Positions 1 through 6,085 of a DNA stretch of 12,274 bases are shown in pieces. The translations under genes were made by a program, and so were the position numbers. Position 1 is the stretch's first letter. Every line of letters starts with the position of its first letter. The notes beneath the pieces were generated by a model, which was given only the letters and a program-made list of their open reading frames with translations, did no database searches and was not told the DNA's origin. The DNA is from Sporosarcina sp. (lineage in GTDB: Bacteria > Bacillota > Bacilli > Bacillales_A > Planococcaceae): assembly GCA_029263945.1 (NCBI GenBank), contig JARIDM010000245.1, positions 1-12,274 of the forward strand, given 5' to 3'.

Positions 1-34
1 ATTGGTTAATGAAATTAATCTTCTTCTTACTCAT
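1..34 (-). CDS. Possible 5' end of an unidentified gene running off the left edge
   Basis: On the minus strand an ATG at 34-32 opens a frame reading MSKKKINFINQ to the window edge without a stop. It is preceded by the purine-rich AAGGAAAG, a reasonable ribosome binding site. The lysine-rich start could be the N-region of a membrane or secreted protein, but 11 residues identify nothing. It lies on the same strand as the operon ending at 146 but beyond that operon's terminator, so it would need its own promoter. A weak candidate is TTGTGA, 17 bp, TTTAAA around 66-94. It could equally be a chance start. Confidence 0.35.
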   Translation of the reverse strand, partial: MSKKKINFINQ

Positions 35-104
35 TTCTTTCCTTATTGTTCTAATACCCTTATTTAAAGATTGTAAAAGTTATTATCACAATAGATTTTT
101 TGTA

Positions 105-147
105 AAAATGCGTTCTGTAGATAATCGATATCTATAGAACGCATTTT
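105..147 (-). terminator. Rho-independent terminator of the dgk-dck-GGDEF-GT2 operon
   Basis: The arms AAAATGCGTTCT (105-116) and AGAACGCATTTT (136-147) are perfectly complementary. With one mismatch the pairing continues inward through TAGATA/TATCTA, giving a long hairpin with a small loop. In the minus direction the stem continues into TTTTTAC. The right arm overlaps the stop codon of the glycosyltransferase gene (146-148). T-rich sequence on the plus side too means it could work in both directions. Confidence 0.85.
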
Positions 148-1447
148 ATTTTGACTTGAAACGGGTTGTTTTTTCCCATCCAATCATTTGACGATTCTTT
201 TTTGCTTTAATATAGAGGATTAAACTTCGGACAAACAGATAAGAAAATAGCTGTGCATAGGTGAAATACATAATGACACTGACAAAGATATTAATAGGGG
301 TAAAGGTTCGTTGAGCTGCCTGAGCTGCAAATAATTGGATCGTATACACAACATAGGCAAGGTACCAGATGAAAAGTAACGGGTACGTATATTCAATATA
401 AAACACATTTAAAATACCAAGCGCAAACCATACGTAAGAAAGAACAAGAAAGAACCAAAAAATAACATAAACGAGTAGCTGATGAATGGAGTGGACAAGT
501 AACTTCCCTTTAAAATAACCAGGTTCCATCAGTGTTTTTTCAACAATATAAAGATTTCCCTGTAACCATCTCGTTCGTTGCTTTAAATAAACACTTAATG
601 TCTCAGGCTCTTGCTCCCATGTAATCGAGGTTGGGACAATTGGTAAAAAGAAACCCTTTTGTGTAATTCGCAGCGTCAGCTCTGCATCTTCTGCAATCGC
701 ATAAGGATCGTACCCGCCTAACGCTTCGATGACAGATCGTTTAACAAGCATATTCGTTCCCGTCAGTGAGCCTGTTTTAAATAATTGCCATCTCCCAGAC
801 TGCATCAGTAATTGAAATACTTGAAACTCAATTGAAATCATACGGGTTAGCCAATTCTTAGATTCGTTTTGTGTTCGCACATACCCAACTGCGCCCCCGG
901 CATCTTCATACGTTTCAGCTGTTGCAACGAGTTTCACCAATGCATCCGGTTCTGGTTGATTGTCCGCATCATACACACAATAATACTTATTGTTCGAAAT
1001 ACTTAAACCGTAATTGAGCACCCTAGACTTCCCACGTGGTTCCCCTGGTGGGACATTAATATGATGGACATGTTTAAATGTCGCAGCAAAAGCATCTGCA
1101 ATCTCCCCTGTATTATCTGCGGAGTTATCGTTTAATATATAAATCTGTAAGTCCCCGGGATACATAATAGAGACCATTGCCTCAATTGTATCCTGAAGGA
1201 CGATTCCTTCGTTATGAGCAGGAATTAAAATATCGACCCCTGGATAATGGTCAATCTCTGGTACCTTTTGATATTTCAACCGGCTATAAAGCCCCGCAAT
1301 TGTCAAAACAGAATAATAAAGCAGCAAGGAAAGAAAGAGTGCGGTTGTAAAAAACAGCAAGATTCTCACATTGAATATTGCTGCCGTTACTAGGAACACG
1401 ATGAATACGAGAAATAACAAGAGTAAAAGTACCACTCTATTTCTCAT
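146..1447 (-). CDS. Membrane-bound processive family 2 glycosyltransferase (YdaM/PgaC-like)
   Basis: This 433-residue protein most likely polymerises an exopolysaccharide from UDP-sugars at the cytoplasmic face of the membrane and extrudes it. Hydrophobic segments lie near 5-22 and 28-52. The GT-A domain follows, with the PAHNEG start (76-81), LNDNSADNT (D107), the DAD metal-binding triplet (160-162), the AED catalytic-base motif (D254) and QRTRW (290-294), the QxxRW signature of processive enzymes. Three or four membrane spans fill ~322-413. Length fits the cellulose synthase-like/PgaC group. Its ATG overlaps the stop of the upstream degenerate-GGDEF gene as ATGA, so the two are probably translationally coupled. 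That pairing mirrors ydaK-ydaM of B. subtilis and suggests c-di-GMP control. The polymer (cellulose-like, poly-GlcNAc or other) cannot be told from sequence. Confidence 0.85.
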   Translation of the reverse strand: MRNRVVLLLLLFLVFIVFLVTAAIFNVRILLFFTTALFLSLLLYYSVLTIAGLYSRLKYQKVPEIDHYPGVDILIPAHNEGIVLQDTIEAMVSIMYPGDLQIYILNDNSADNTGEIADAFAATFKHVHHINVPPGEPRGKSRVLNYGLSISNNKYYCVYDADNQPEPDALVKLVATAETYEDAGGAVGYVRTQNESKNWLTRMISIEFQVFQLLMQSGRWQLFKTGSLTGTNMLVKRSVIEALGGYDPYAIAEDAELTLRITQKGFFLPIVPTSITWEQEPETLSVYLKQRTRWLQGNLYIVEKTLMEPGYFKGKLLVHSIHQLLVYVIFWFFLVLSYVWFALGILNVFYIEYTYPLLFIWYLAYVVYTIQLFAAQAAQRTFTPINIFVSVIMYFTYAQLFSYLFVRSLILYIKAKKNRQMIGWEKTTRFKSK

Positions 1448-2226
1448 TTGATCACCACCGCTTCGTCAAACGACATAGATAGATCAATTTCTTTAACAGA
1501 AACCGATATCTTTCCAATGGTGTCTTCTTCTATTTCTGCTGTTAAAAGATGATTAAAACGTTTGATGGCCGTTTCAAGTCCTAGCTGGTTTGTATTTTGA
1601 ACAAGCACAATTAAAGTAAACTCGTCAATTTGGCCAACTAAATCATAACTTTGACGAAACGTTGTATGCAAAATACTCCCAATACGATGGAGTACTTTTT
1701 TTCGGACGAGACGTTTTAAACTACCTACATTGACTTCAATATAAAAACCGGTTTCCTTACGTCTTCTCATAGTTGATAAAACTAACTTTGATTGTTTTTC
1801 AAACTCTCTTTTTGTTAGAATGCCATCTTGAAATACGTATTCTTCTAACTCAGCAATCCGGTCTATGAAGAATCGATTTTCAGAACGCATGATATAGGTA
1901 TATTTAGATAAACTATACAGCGCAAATAAATGAACTAAAAACACTGAATGTAACCCGATATTTACAGCTTGTTCAATCGGCGTCCATTGATCTTTGAAGG
2001 CCAGAAACAGAAATAAGAAAACTGTTACAAGCACAAGTGTAATGTAAAACATAAAAGCAACCCTGTCTGACACACTAAAAAATGCGACTGCAAGCACAGC
2101 AAATAATAAGTAGCTATAAATCGGTACGGTCTGATATGTACTAAGTAAAATCACTATAATGGACGTTAACCAAAGAATGGCATTCACTGGCATTTTTATG
2201 CGCTCCCACACACTGTTTTGCTTCAA
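1444..2226 (-). CDS. Four-TM protein with degenerate GGDEF domain (YdaK-like putative c-di-GMP receptor)
   Basis: About 260 residues. Four hydrophobic segments (roughly 13-32, 36-53, 56-78, 88-106) are followed by a cytoplasmic domain of about 130 residues with the GGDEF pattern: DGILTKREF near the start and YDLVGQIDEF where the active-site loop should be. The signature is GQIDEF rather than GGDEF, and the loop appears about two residues short, so diguanylate cyclase activity is unlikely. A binding or regulatory role is inferred from B. subtilis YdaK. The RxxD inhibitory site is not canonical (RQSYD). Start choice: TTG at 2226 follows AAAAGGGTGAT at good spacing. The frame stays open to TTG 2265 and ATG 2259, which lack a binding site; ATG 2193, after GGGAG, is the other option. 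It directly follows dck and overlaps the glycosyltransferase gene by 4 bp. Confidence 0.75.
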   Translation of the reverse strand: MKQNSVWERIKMPVNAILWLTSIIVILLSTYQTVPIYSYLLFAVLAVAFFSVSDRVAFMFYITLVLVTVFLFLFLAFKDQWTPIEQAVNIGLHSVFLVHLFALYSLSKYTYIMRSENRFFIDRIAELEEYVFQDGILTKREFEKQSKLVLSTMRRRKETGFYIEVNVGSLKRLVRKKVLHRIGSILHTTFRQSYDLVGQIDEFTLIVLVQNTNQLGLETAIKRFNHLLTAEIEEDTIGKISVSVKEIDLSMSFDEAVVIK

Positions 2227-2269
2227 TACAATCACCCTTTTCAGTACTTTTATGTTCATCGTCAAAAAA

Positions 2270-2920
2270 TTACTGATTCAATATCTGACCAATTTTTTCT
2301 GCAATATGGTCAATTTCATGTGGATTGGTAAGTAAATCATAATCGTTAATATTCAAACGTAATACCGGGCAAGCATTGAACTCTTTAATCCAATTTTCAT
2401 ACCGCCCGTGCATCTCTTCCCAATATGTATTTGGTGTTTGTTGCTCCATTTCCCGTCCACGTCTATGAATCCGTGATAAAATGTCTTCCATGGAACCATC
2501 TAAATAAATGAGTACATGCGGATGTGGAAAATAAGGCGTCATCACCATTGCCTCAAAAAGACTCGTATATGTATCGTAATCTACCGGATCCATCGTGCCT
2601 TCTTCCTTATGCATGCGTGCAAAGATACCCGTATCTTCATAAATTGAACGGTCTTGAATAAACCCGCCGCCCATTTCAAAAATACGCTTTTGCTCCTTGA
2701 ATCGTTCTGCTAAAAAGTAAATTTGTAAATGAAAGCTCCATTTATTAAAATCATCATAAAAACGATCTAAATATGGATTACCATCTACTTGCTCGAATGA
2801 TGTTTTAAAGTCTAACGCTTTGGCAAGCGCTTCCGTCATCGTCGACTTCCCGACGCCAACAGTCCCTGCCACTGTAATGACTGCATTTTCTGGAATGCCG
2901 TATTTATCACGTAAGTTCAT
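2270..2920 (-). CDS. dck: Deoxyadenosine/deoxycytidine kinase
   Basis: This 216-residue enzyme phosphorylates deoxycytidine and deoxyadenosine with a nucleoside triphosphate, for deoxynucleoside salvage in the cytoplasm. The P-loop GTVGVGKS is at 19-26. WSFHLQIYFLAERF, the DRS motif in QDRSIYEDTG and the lid arginines in RRGREME follow the deoxynucleoside kinase family order, and I recall close similarity to B. subtilis Dck (217 aa). ATG 2920 was chosen because AAAGGAG lies 9 bp upstream; the frame extends to a TTG at 2953, but that would add 11 atypical residues. The gene overlaps the dgk end by 14 bp in another frame, so it sits in the same operon and is probably coupled to it. Confidence 0.93.
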   Translation of the reverse strand: MNLRDKYGIPENAVITVAGTVGVGKSTMTEALAKALDFKTSFEQVDGNPYLDRFYDDFNKWSFHLQIYFLAERFKEQKRIFEMGGGFIQDRSIYEDTGIFARMHKEEGTMDPVDYDTYTSLFEAMVMTPYFPHPHVLIYLDGSMEDILSRIHRRGREMEQQTPNTYWEEMHGRYENWIKEFNACPVLRLNINDYDLLTNPHEIDHIAEKIGQILNQ

Positions 2921-3554
2921 TGGCTTGTACTCCTTTTTGGATAGCGCTCTCAATTTCGTTTAACATATATGTTAAGTCATCCTCGTTATTTACAAAGTCT
3001 AATTCATCCCCATTAAACCGAAGAACGGGTATTTCAGGATGACGTGCTTCAAAATCAGCAATAAATATATGGTAGTCTTCAGAAAGCTGTTGTAAATAAG
3101 CTGGATCCATATTCTTTTCAAAATCACGGCCACGAAGTGCAATTCGTTTCATCAACGTTTCTTGACTGGCATACAAATACACTATGATATTTGGGACTGG
3201 CATATTTTTTGTTAAAATATGATAAATCTCTTCGTATTTCTCGTATTCACTTGGTAAAAGTGTACGCTTCGCAAATATCAAGTTTTTAAAAAGATGATAA
3301 TCTGCAACAACGGATGTATCTGTAACATTAATTTCTTTTTTTATATCACTTAATTGTTTATATCGGTTACATAAGAAAAACATCTCTGTTTGAAAGCTCC
3401 ACGCTTCAATATCTTCGTAAAACTTTGTTAAAAATGGATTTTCCTCAACAATTTCTTTCAGTAAACAGAACCCCTGTGATTCCGCAATCGTTTTGGAAAG
3501 TGATGTTTTTCCCACGCCAATAGGACCTTCAACTGCAATAAACGGAATAGACAT
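2907..3554 (-). CDS. dgk: Deoxyguanosine kinase
   Basis: A 215-residue deoxynucleoside kinase that converts deoxyguanosine to dGMP in purine deoxynucleoside salvage. The P-loop GPIGVGKT is at 10-17, followed by EIVEENPFL, WSFQTEMFFLCNRYKQL, ADYHLFKN in the position of the DRS motif of Dck, and the lid motif RIALRGRDFEK. This pattern separates it from the neighbouring Dck and matches B. subtilis Dgk (207 aa) as I remember it. The ATG at 3554 follows GAGAGGGGAT at normal spacing. It is the first gene of a four-gene minus-strand operon (dgk, dck, degenerate GGDEF, GT2) and is divergent from tadA. In B. subtilis dck comes first; here the order in the direction of transcription is dgk then dck. 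Confidence 0.93.
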   Translation of the reverse strand: MSIPFIAVEGPIGVGKTSLSKTIAESQGFCLLKEIVEENPFLTKFYEDIEAWSFQTEMFFLCNRYKQLSDIKKEINVTDTSVVADYHLFKNLIFAKRTLLPSEYEKYEEIYHILTKNMPVPNIIVYLYASQETLMKRIALRGRDFEKNMDPAYLQQLSEDYHIFIADFEARHPEIPVLRFNGDELDFVNNEDDLTYMLNEIESAIQKGVQANELT

Positions 3555-3583
3555 CAGAAATCCCCTCTCTCTCTATATCATTC

Positions 3584-3612
3584 TATATACTTTTTAATCT
3601 TACCATAATTAA
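3584..3612 (-). promoter_or_regulatory. Possible promoter of the dgk operon
   Basis: On the minus strand TTAATT (3612-3607) and TATATA (3589-3584) are separated by 17 bp, about 30 bp upstream of the dgk start codon. The -10 is good and the -35 weak, so this is a candidate only. Confidence 0.35.
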
Positions 3613-3629
3613 GTTTCGAAGGTAGTGAT

Positions 3630-3645
3630 TTTTCCACGTGGAACA
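3630..3645. promoter_or_regulatory. parS: Candidate parS (Spo0J/ParB-binding) site
   Basis: The 16-mer TTTTCCACGTGGAACA contains the perfect 12-bp palindrome TTCCACGTGGAA. Against the B. subtilis parS consensus as I recall it (TGTTTCACGTGAAACA) it matches 13 of 16 positions, including the whole CACGTG core. It lies in the intergenic space between divergent dgk and tadA, in a gene neighbourhood close to oriC in Bacillus, which is where parS sites cluster. It could instead be an operator for either gene, since a diverged copy of the half-site (TTCACATGGAA, 3647-3657) follows. Confidence 0.5.
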
Positions 3646-3690
3646 ATTCACATGGAAAATGCTACACTAAAACAATAAGGAGTGATGAAT

Positions 3691-4194
3691 ATGGAACAAT
3701 TAGAAATAGACCAACATTATATGAAAATAGCCCTTTTGGAAGCTGAAAAAGCACAACTCCTTGGAGAAGTACCGATTGGTGCGATCGTTGTCCGTAATGA
3801 TGAAATCTTGGCACGTGGGTATAACACCCGAGAAACCACACAAAATGCAACCACACATGCTGAGCTCTCTGCAATACAAGACGCCTGTCAAGAAATTGGG
3901 AGTTGGCGACTTGAAGACACTACCTTATATGTCACCCTTGAACCCTGTCCGATGTGTGCAGGTGCTATTTTACAATCTCGTATACCACGAGTCGTCTACG
4001 GCGCGCGTGATCCAAAAGGGGGCGCCGTTCACTCCCTTTATGAATTGCTCAGTGATCAACGATTTAACCATGAATGTAACGTAACTGATGGGATTTTAGC
4101 CGATGAGTGTGGAGAAATCCTCACTGCTTTTTTCAAGGCCCTCCGCGTACGTAATAAAAAACGAAAAAAAGAGGCAACACCTAAAGTCGAGTGA
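3691..4194 (+). CDS. tadA: tRNA(Arg) adenosine(34) deaminase TadA
   Basis: This 167-residue zinc enzyme deaminates A34 to inosine in tRNA-Arg(ACG), allowing decoding of CGU/CGC/CGA; it is usually essential. The cytidine-deaminase fold signature is intact: HAE (His56, proton-shuttling Glu58) and PCPMC (Cys86, Cys89), the three zinc ligands being H56, C86 and C89. The C-terminus is basic (KKRKK), as in other TadA proteins. ATG 3691 has AATAAGGAG 8 bp upstream; the frame is also open at GTG 3682 and ATG 3685, but those overlap the binding site. It is one of two complete plus-strand genes, divergent from dgk and convergent with serS. In B. subtilis tadA precedes the SRP RNA gene and dnaX, neither of which is seen downstream here. 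Confidence 0.95.
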   Translation: MEQLEIDQHYMKIALLEAEKAQLLGEVPIGAIVVRNDEILARGYNTRETTQNATTHAELSAIQDACQEIGSWRLEDTTLYVTLEPCPMCAGAILQSRIPRVVYGARDPKGGAVHSLYELLSDQRFNHECNVTDGILADECGEILTAFFKALRVRNKKRKKEATPKVE

Positions 4195-4213
4195 CCTCGG
4201 TGTTGCCTTTTTC
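4172..4213. terminator. Bidirectional terminator between tadA and serS
   Basis: AGGCAACACC (4172-4181) and GGTGTTGCCT (4199-4208) form a perfect 10-bp stem around a 17-nt loop. On the plus strand it runs into TTTTTCG. On the minus strand it is followed by CTTTTTTTCG, so it can end both tadA and serS transcripts. The stem overlaps the last codons of tadA. Confidence 0.85.
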
Positions 4214-4248
4214 GTCTTTCTAAAACGGGATGCCAAGTATTGATTTAG

Positions 4249-4311
4249 GCGAAGGATGGCGACTCCAGCGGGAACAACCGCGGAACGCGTCTATCCGAAG
4301 CAGAAAACAAC
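4249..4311. repeat. Degenerate GC-rich intergenic repeat between tadA and serS
   Basis: The stretch with GGCGACTCCAGCGGGAACA and then TCCGAAGCAGAAAACAAC is richer in G+C than its surroundings and lies downstream of both flanking genes. It resembles, from memory, the termini of a family of intergenic repeats common in Bacillaceae and Planococcaceae (GACTCCTGCGGGA... GCGGAAA...CAAC), with the centre apparently deleted. Only one copy is visible here, so the repeat nature cannot be shown from this window. Confidence 0.4.
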
Positions 4312-4315
4312 TTGA

Positions 4316-5596
4316 TTATTTCGCTGGAATAACTTCTCTACCGCCCATATAGGGACGGAGTACTTCTGGAATCATGACAGAACCATCTGCTTGTTGATAG
4401 TTCTCAAGAATTGCCGCCACTGTACGACCAATCGCAAGACCACTGCCGTTCAATGTATGAACAAATTCTGGTTTTGCACCAGCTTCCGCACGATAACGGA
4501 TTTGTGCACGACGCGCTTGGAAGTCTTCAAAGTTTGAACAAGAAGAAATTTCACGGTAAAGTTCCTGTGTTGGAATCCACACTTCAATGTCGTACTTCTT
4601 CGCAGCTGTAAAGCCAAGATCTGCCGTACACATGTTAAGTACACGGTAAGGAAGCTTCAACAATTGCAAGACTTTTTCAGCATGTCCCACTAACTTTTCT
4701 AGTTCTGCATAAGAATCTTCTGGTTTAACCATACGAACTAGTTCAACTTTATTAAACTGATGCTGGCGAATTAAGCCGCGCGTATCTCTCCCAGCAGATC
4801 CTGCCTCAGAACGGAAATTCGTACTATAAGCTGTAAAAGCAACAGGTAGCTCGGAAGGATTTAAAATTTCTTCACGGTAGAAGTTCGTAACGGGCACTTC
4901 AGATGTTGGGATTAAGAAATAATCTTCTTCTTCAATTAAAAATGCATCTTCTTCAAATTTAGGCAACTGCCCCGTTCCCGTTAAACTTGCACGATTCACC
5001 AAATAAGGGGGTAAGATTTCTTCATACCCATGTTCATCTTCATGTAAGTCCATCATAAAGTTAATGAGCGCACGTTCTAGACGCGCACCAAGTCCACGGT
5101 AAAAGACAAATCGGCTTCCCGCAACTTTAGCGGCGCGTTCGAAATCCAAAATTTTTAAATCTGTTCCAATTTCCCAATGTGGCTTCGGCTCAAATTCAAA
5201 TGCAGGTTTTTCTCCCCATGCACGAATTTCCACGTTGTCATCTTCACTATCTCCGACTGGGACACTATCATGTGGAATATTTGGAATGCGCATCATGATA
5301 TAATTCAGGTCTTCATCTACTTGATGCAGTTCTTCATCGAGGTGTTTAATCTCTGCGCCCACTTCGCGCATCCGTAGAATTTCTGCATCCGCATTTTCTT
5401 TATTGCGTTTCATTGTCGCTACTTCTGCAGATACTCTATTGCGCTCCGCTTTCAACACTTCAGTTTTTGCAATGAGTTCTCTTCGCTTCTCATCAAGACC
5501 TCCGAATCGATCTAAATCCGATAAATCTTCTCCACGTTTGGCAAGTTTTCCTTTAATTTCTTCAAAATTTGCACGTACATTTCTAATATCTAGCAT
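4316..5596 (-). CDS. serS: Seryl-tRNA synthetase
   Basis: The 426-residue cytoplasmic class II synthetase charges tRNA-Ser with serine. Residues 1 to ~105 are charged and heptad-like, forming the long antiparallel coiled-coil arm that holds the tRNA variable arm. The catalytic domain follows, with the serine-binding TSE (231-233), motif 2 starting at FRSEAG (261-266) and motif 3 around NGSGLAIGR (383-391). Length is normal and I see no defect. The ATG at 5596 has AAAGGAGGAAA at ideal spacing. It is transcribed alone behind a T-box leader, so expression should rise when tRNA-Ser is uncharged, and it ends at the terminator shared with tadA. Confidence 0.97.
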   Translation of the reverse strand: MLDIRNVRANFEEIKGKLAKRGEDLSDLDRFGGLDEKRRELIAKTEVLKAERNRVSAEVATMKRNKENADAEILRMREVGAEIKHLDEELHQVDEDLNYIMMRIPNIPHDSVPVGDSEDDNVEIRAWGEKPAFEFEPKPHWEIGTDLKILDFERAAKVAGSRFVFYRGLGARLERALINFMMDLHEDEHGYEEILPPYLVNRASLTGTGQLPKFEEDAFLIEEEDYFLIPTSEVPVTNFYREEILNPSELPVAFTAYSTNFRSEAGSAGRDTRGLIRQHQFNKVELVRMVKPEDSYAELEKLVGHAEKVLQLLKLPYRVLNMCTADLGFTAAKKYDIEVWIPTQELYREISSCSNFEDFQARRAQIRYRAEAGAKPEFVHTLNGSGLAIGRTVAAILENYQQADGSVMIPEVLRPYMGGREVIPAK

Positions 5597-5625
5597 CTAA
5601 ATTTCCTCCTTTATATTTATGCAAT

Positions 5626-5661
5626 AAAAAAAGCCCTCATATCCCCTATAAAAGGGACGAG
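5626..5661 (-). terminator. T-box attenuator hairpin upstream of serS
   Basis: On the minus strand CTCGTCCC (5661-5654) pairs with GGGGATATGAG (5646-5636) with a small bulge. GGC and a run of seven T follow at 5632-5626, just before the serS ribosome binding site. It is the terminator that competes with the T-box antiterminator and limits serS when tRNA-Ser is charged. Confidence 0.8.
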
Positions 5662-5877
5662 AACTACCCGCGTTGCCACCCAAATTAACCAGACAGCAAT
5701 TGTCTGATTCACTCATTGAAATAACGGTTCAAGCACCGGCGTAGACCTACTTAATGTGTTCAGTCTAGCTACTCAGGGACGGATTCACAATTGTTTTTAT
5801 CAGCTCACACCAACCGCCGACTCTCTTTAAAAAACAATCTTGCTACTACTCCCCATCATCGTCTCACATTTGAAATT
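5626..5877 (-). promoter_or_regulatory. Serine-specific T-box leader of serS
   Basis: The leader between promoter and serS shows the T-box hallmarks in order. Stem I starts with an AGTAGTAG internal-loop sequence. An ATTGTTTTT/AAAAACAAT stem encloses the GAGAGTCGGCGG...GGTGTGAGCTGAT distal region. The 3' side of the specifier loop reads GTGAATCCGTCC, and the likely specifier is the serine codon UCC at 5783-5781. The T-box sequence AATTTGGGTGGCAACGCGGG occupies 5686-5667, and the attenuator follows. The TGGC in the T-box would pair with an acceptor end GCCA, which fits the G73 discriminator of tRNA-Ser. Uncharged tRNA-Ser should therefore favour read-through into serS. Confidence 0.92.
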
Positions 5878-5883
5878 ATATAT

Positions 5884-5912
5884 ATTTTACTACATCCTTA
5901 GTATTTTCGCAA
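5884..5912 (-). promoter_or_regulatory. serS: Promoter of the serS T-box transcript
   Basis: On the minus strand TTGCGA (5912-5907) and TAAAAT (5889-5884) are separated by exactly 17 bp, a good SigA-type promoter. It places the transcription start a few bases before the T-box stem I region. Confidence 0.7.
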
Positions 5913-5966
5913 GTCGTACTAACGTCTACTAAGCGTTTGAAGCGCATTCTTATCAAATTAAAAAGT

Positions 5967-6078
5967 GGCTGGGACAAAACCCAAACCGCGTGAAGCCAAG
6001 TAGAAGAACCTTGTTTTCACACAGTTTCACGTTAATTACTTTGTTATTTCCTTTAGATTAACCTCTTTTGTCCCAGCC
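5967..6078 (-). repeat. Inverted-repeat element (GGCTGGGACAAAA ... TTTTGTCCCAGCC) in the expected place of pdxT
   Basis: GGCTGGGACAAAA (5967-5979) and TTTTGTCCCAGCC (6066-6078) are perfect 13-bp inverted arms enclosing about 86 bp. The interior can pair further (CGTGAA near 5989, TTTCACG near 6027). Read on the minus strand it starts 7 bp after the pdxS stop codon and ends in CACTTTTTAATTTG, so it probably doubles as the pdxS terminator. From memory, similar GGCTGGGACAAAA repeats are scattered through many Firmicutes genomes. No coding frame is visible inside. A second copy would be needed to show that it is a dispersed repeat. Confidence 0.7.
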
Positions 6079-6085
6079 TCTTTGT

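Noticed and set aside
2921..2953. Extension of dck to a TTG at 2953
   Set aside because: It would overlap dgk much further and run through the AAAGGAG binding site that fits ATG 2920; the extra residues are not part of known Dck proteins.
5890..5965. Possible small gene or RNA upstream of the serS promoter
   Set aside because: No start codon with a binding site and no stable hairpin beyond the promoter elements is visible.
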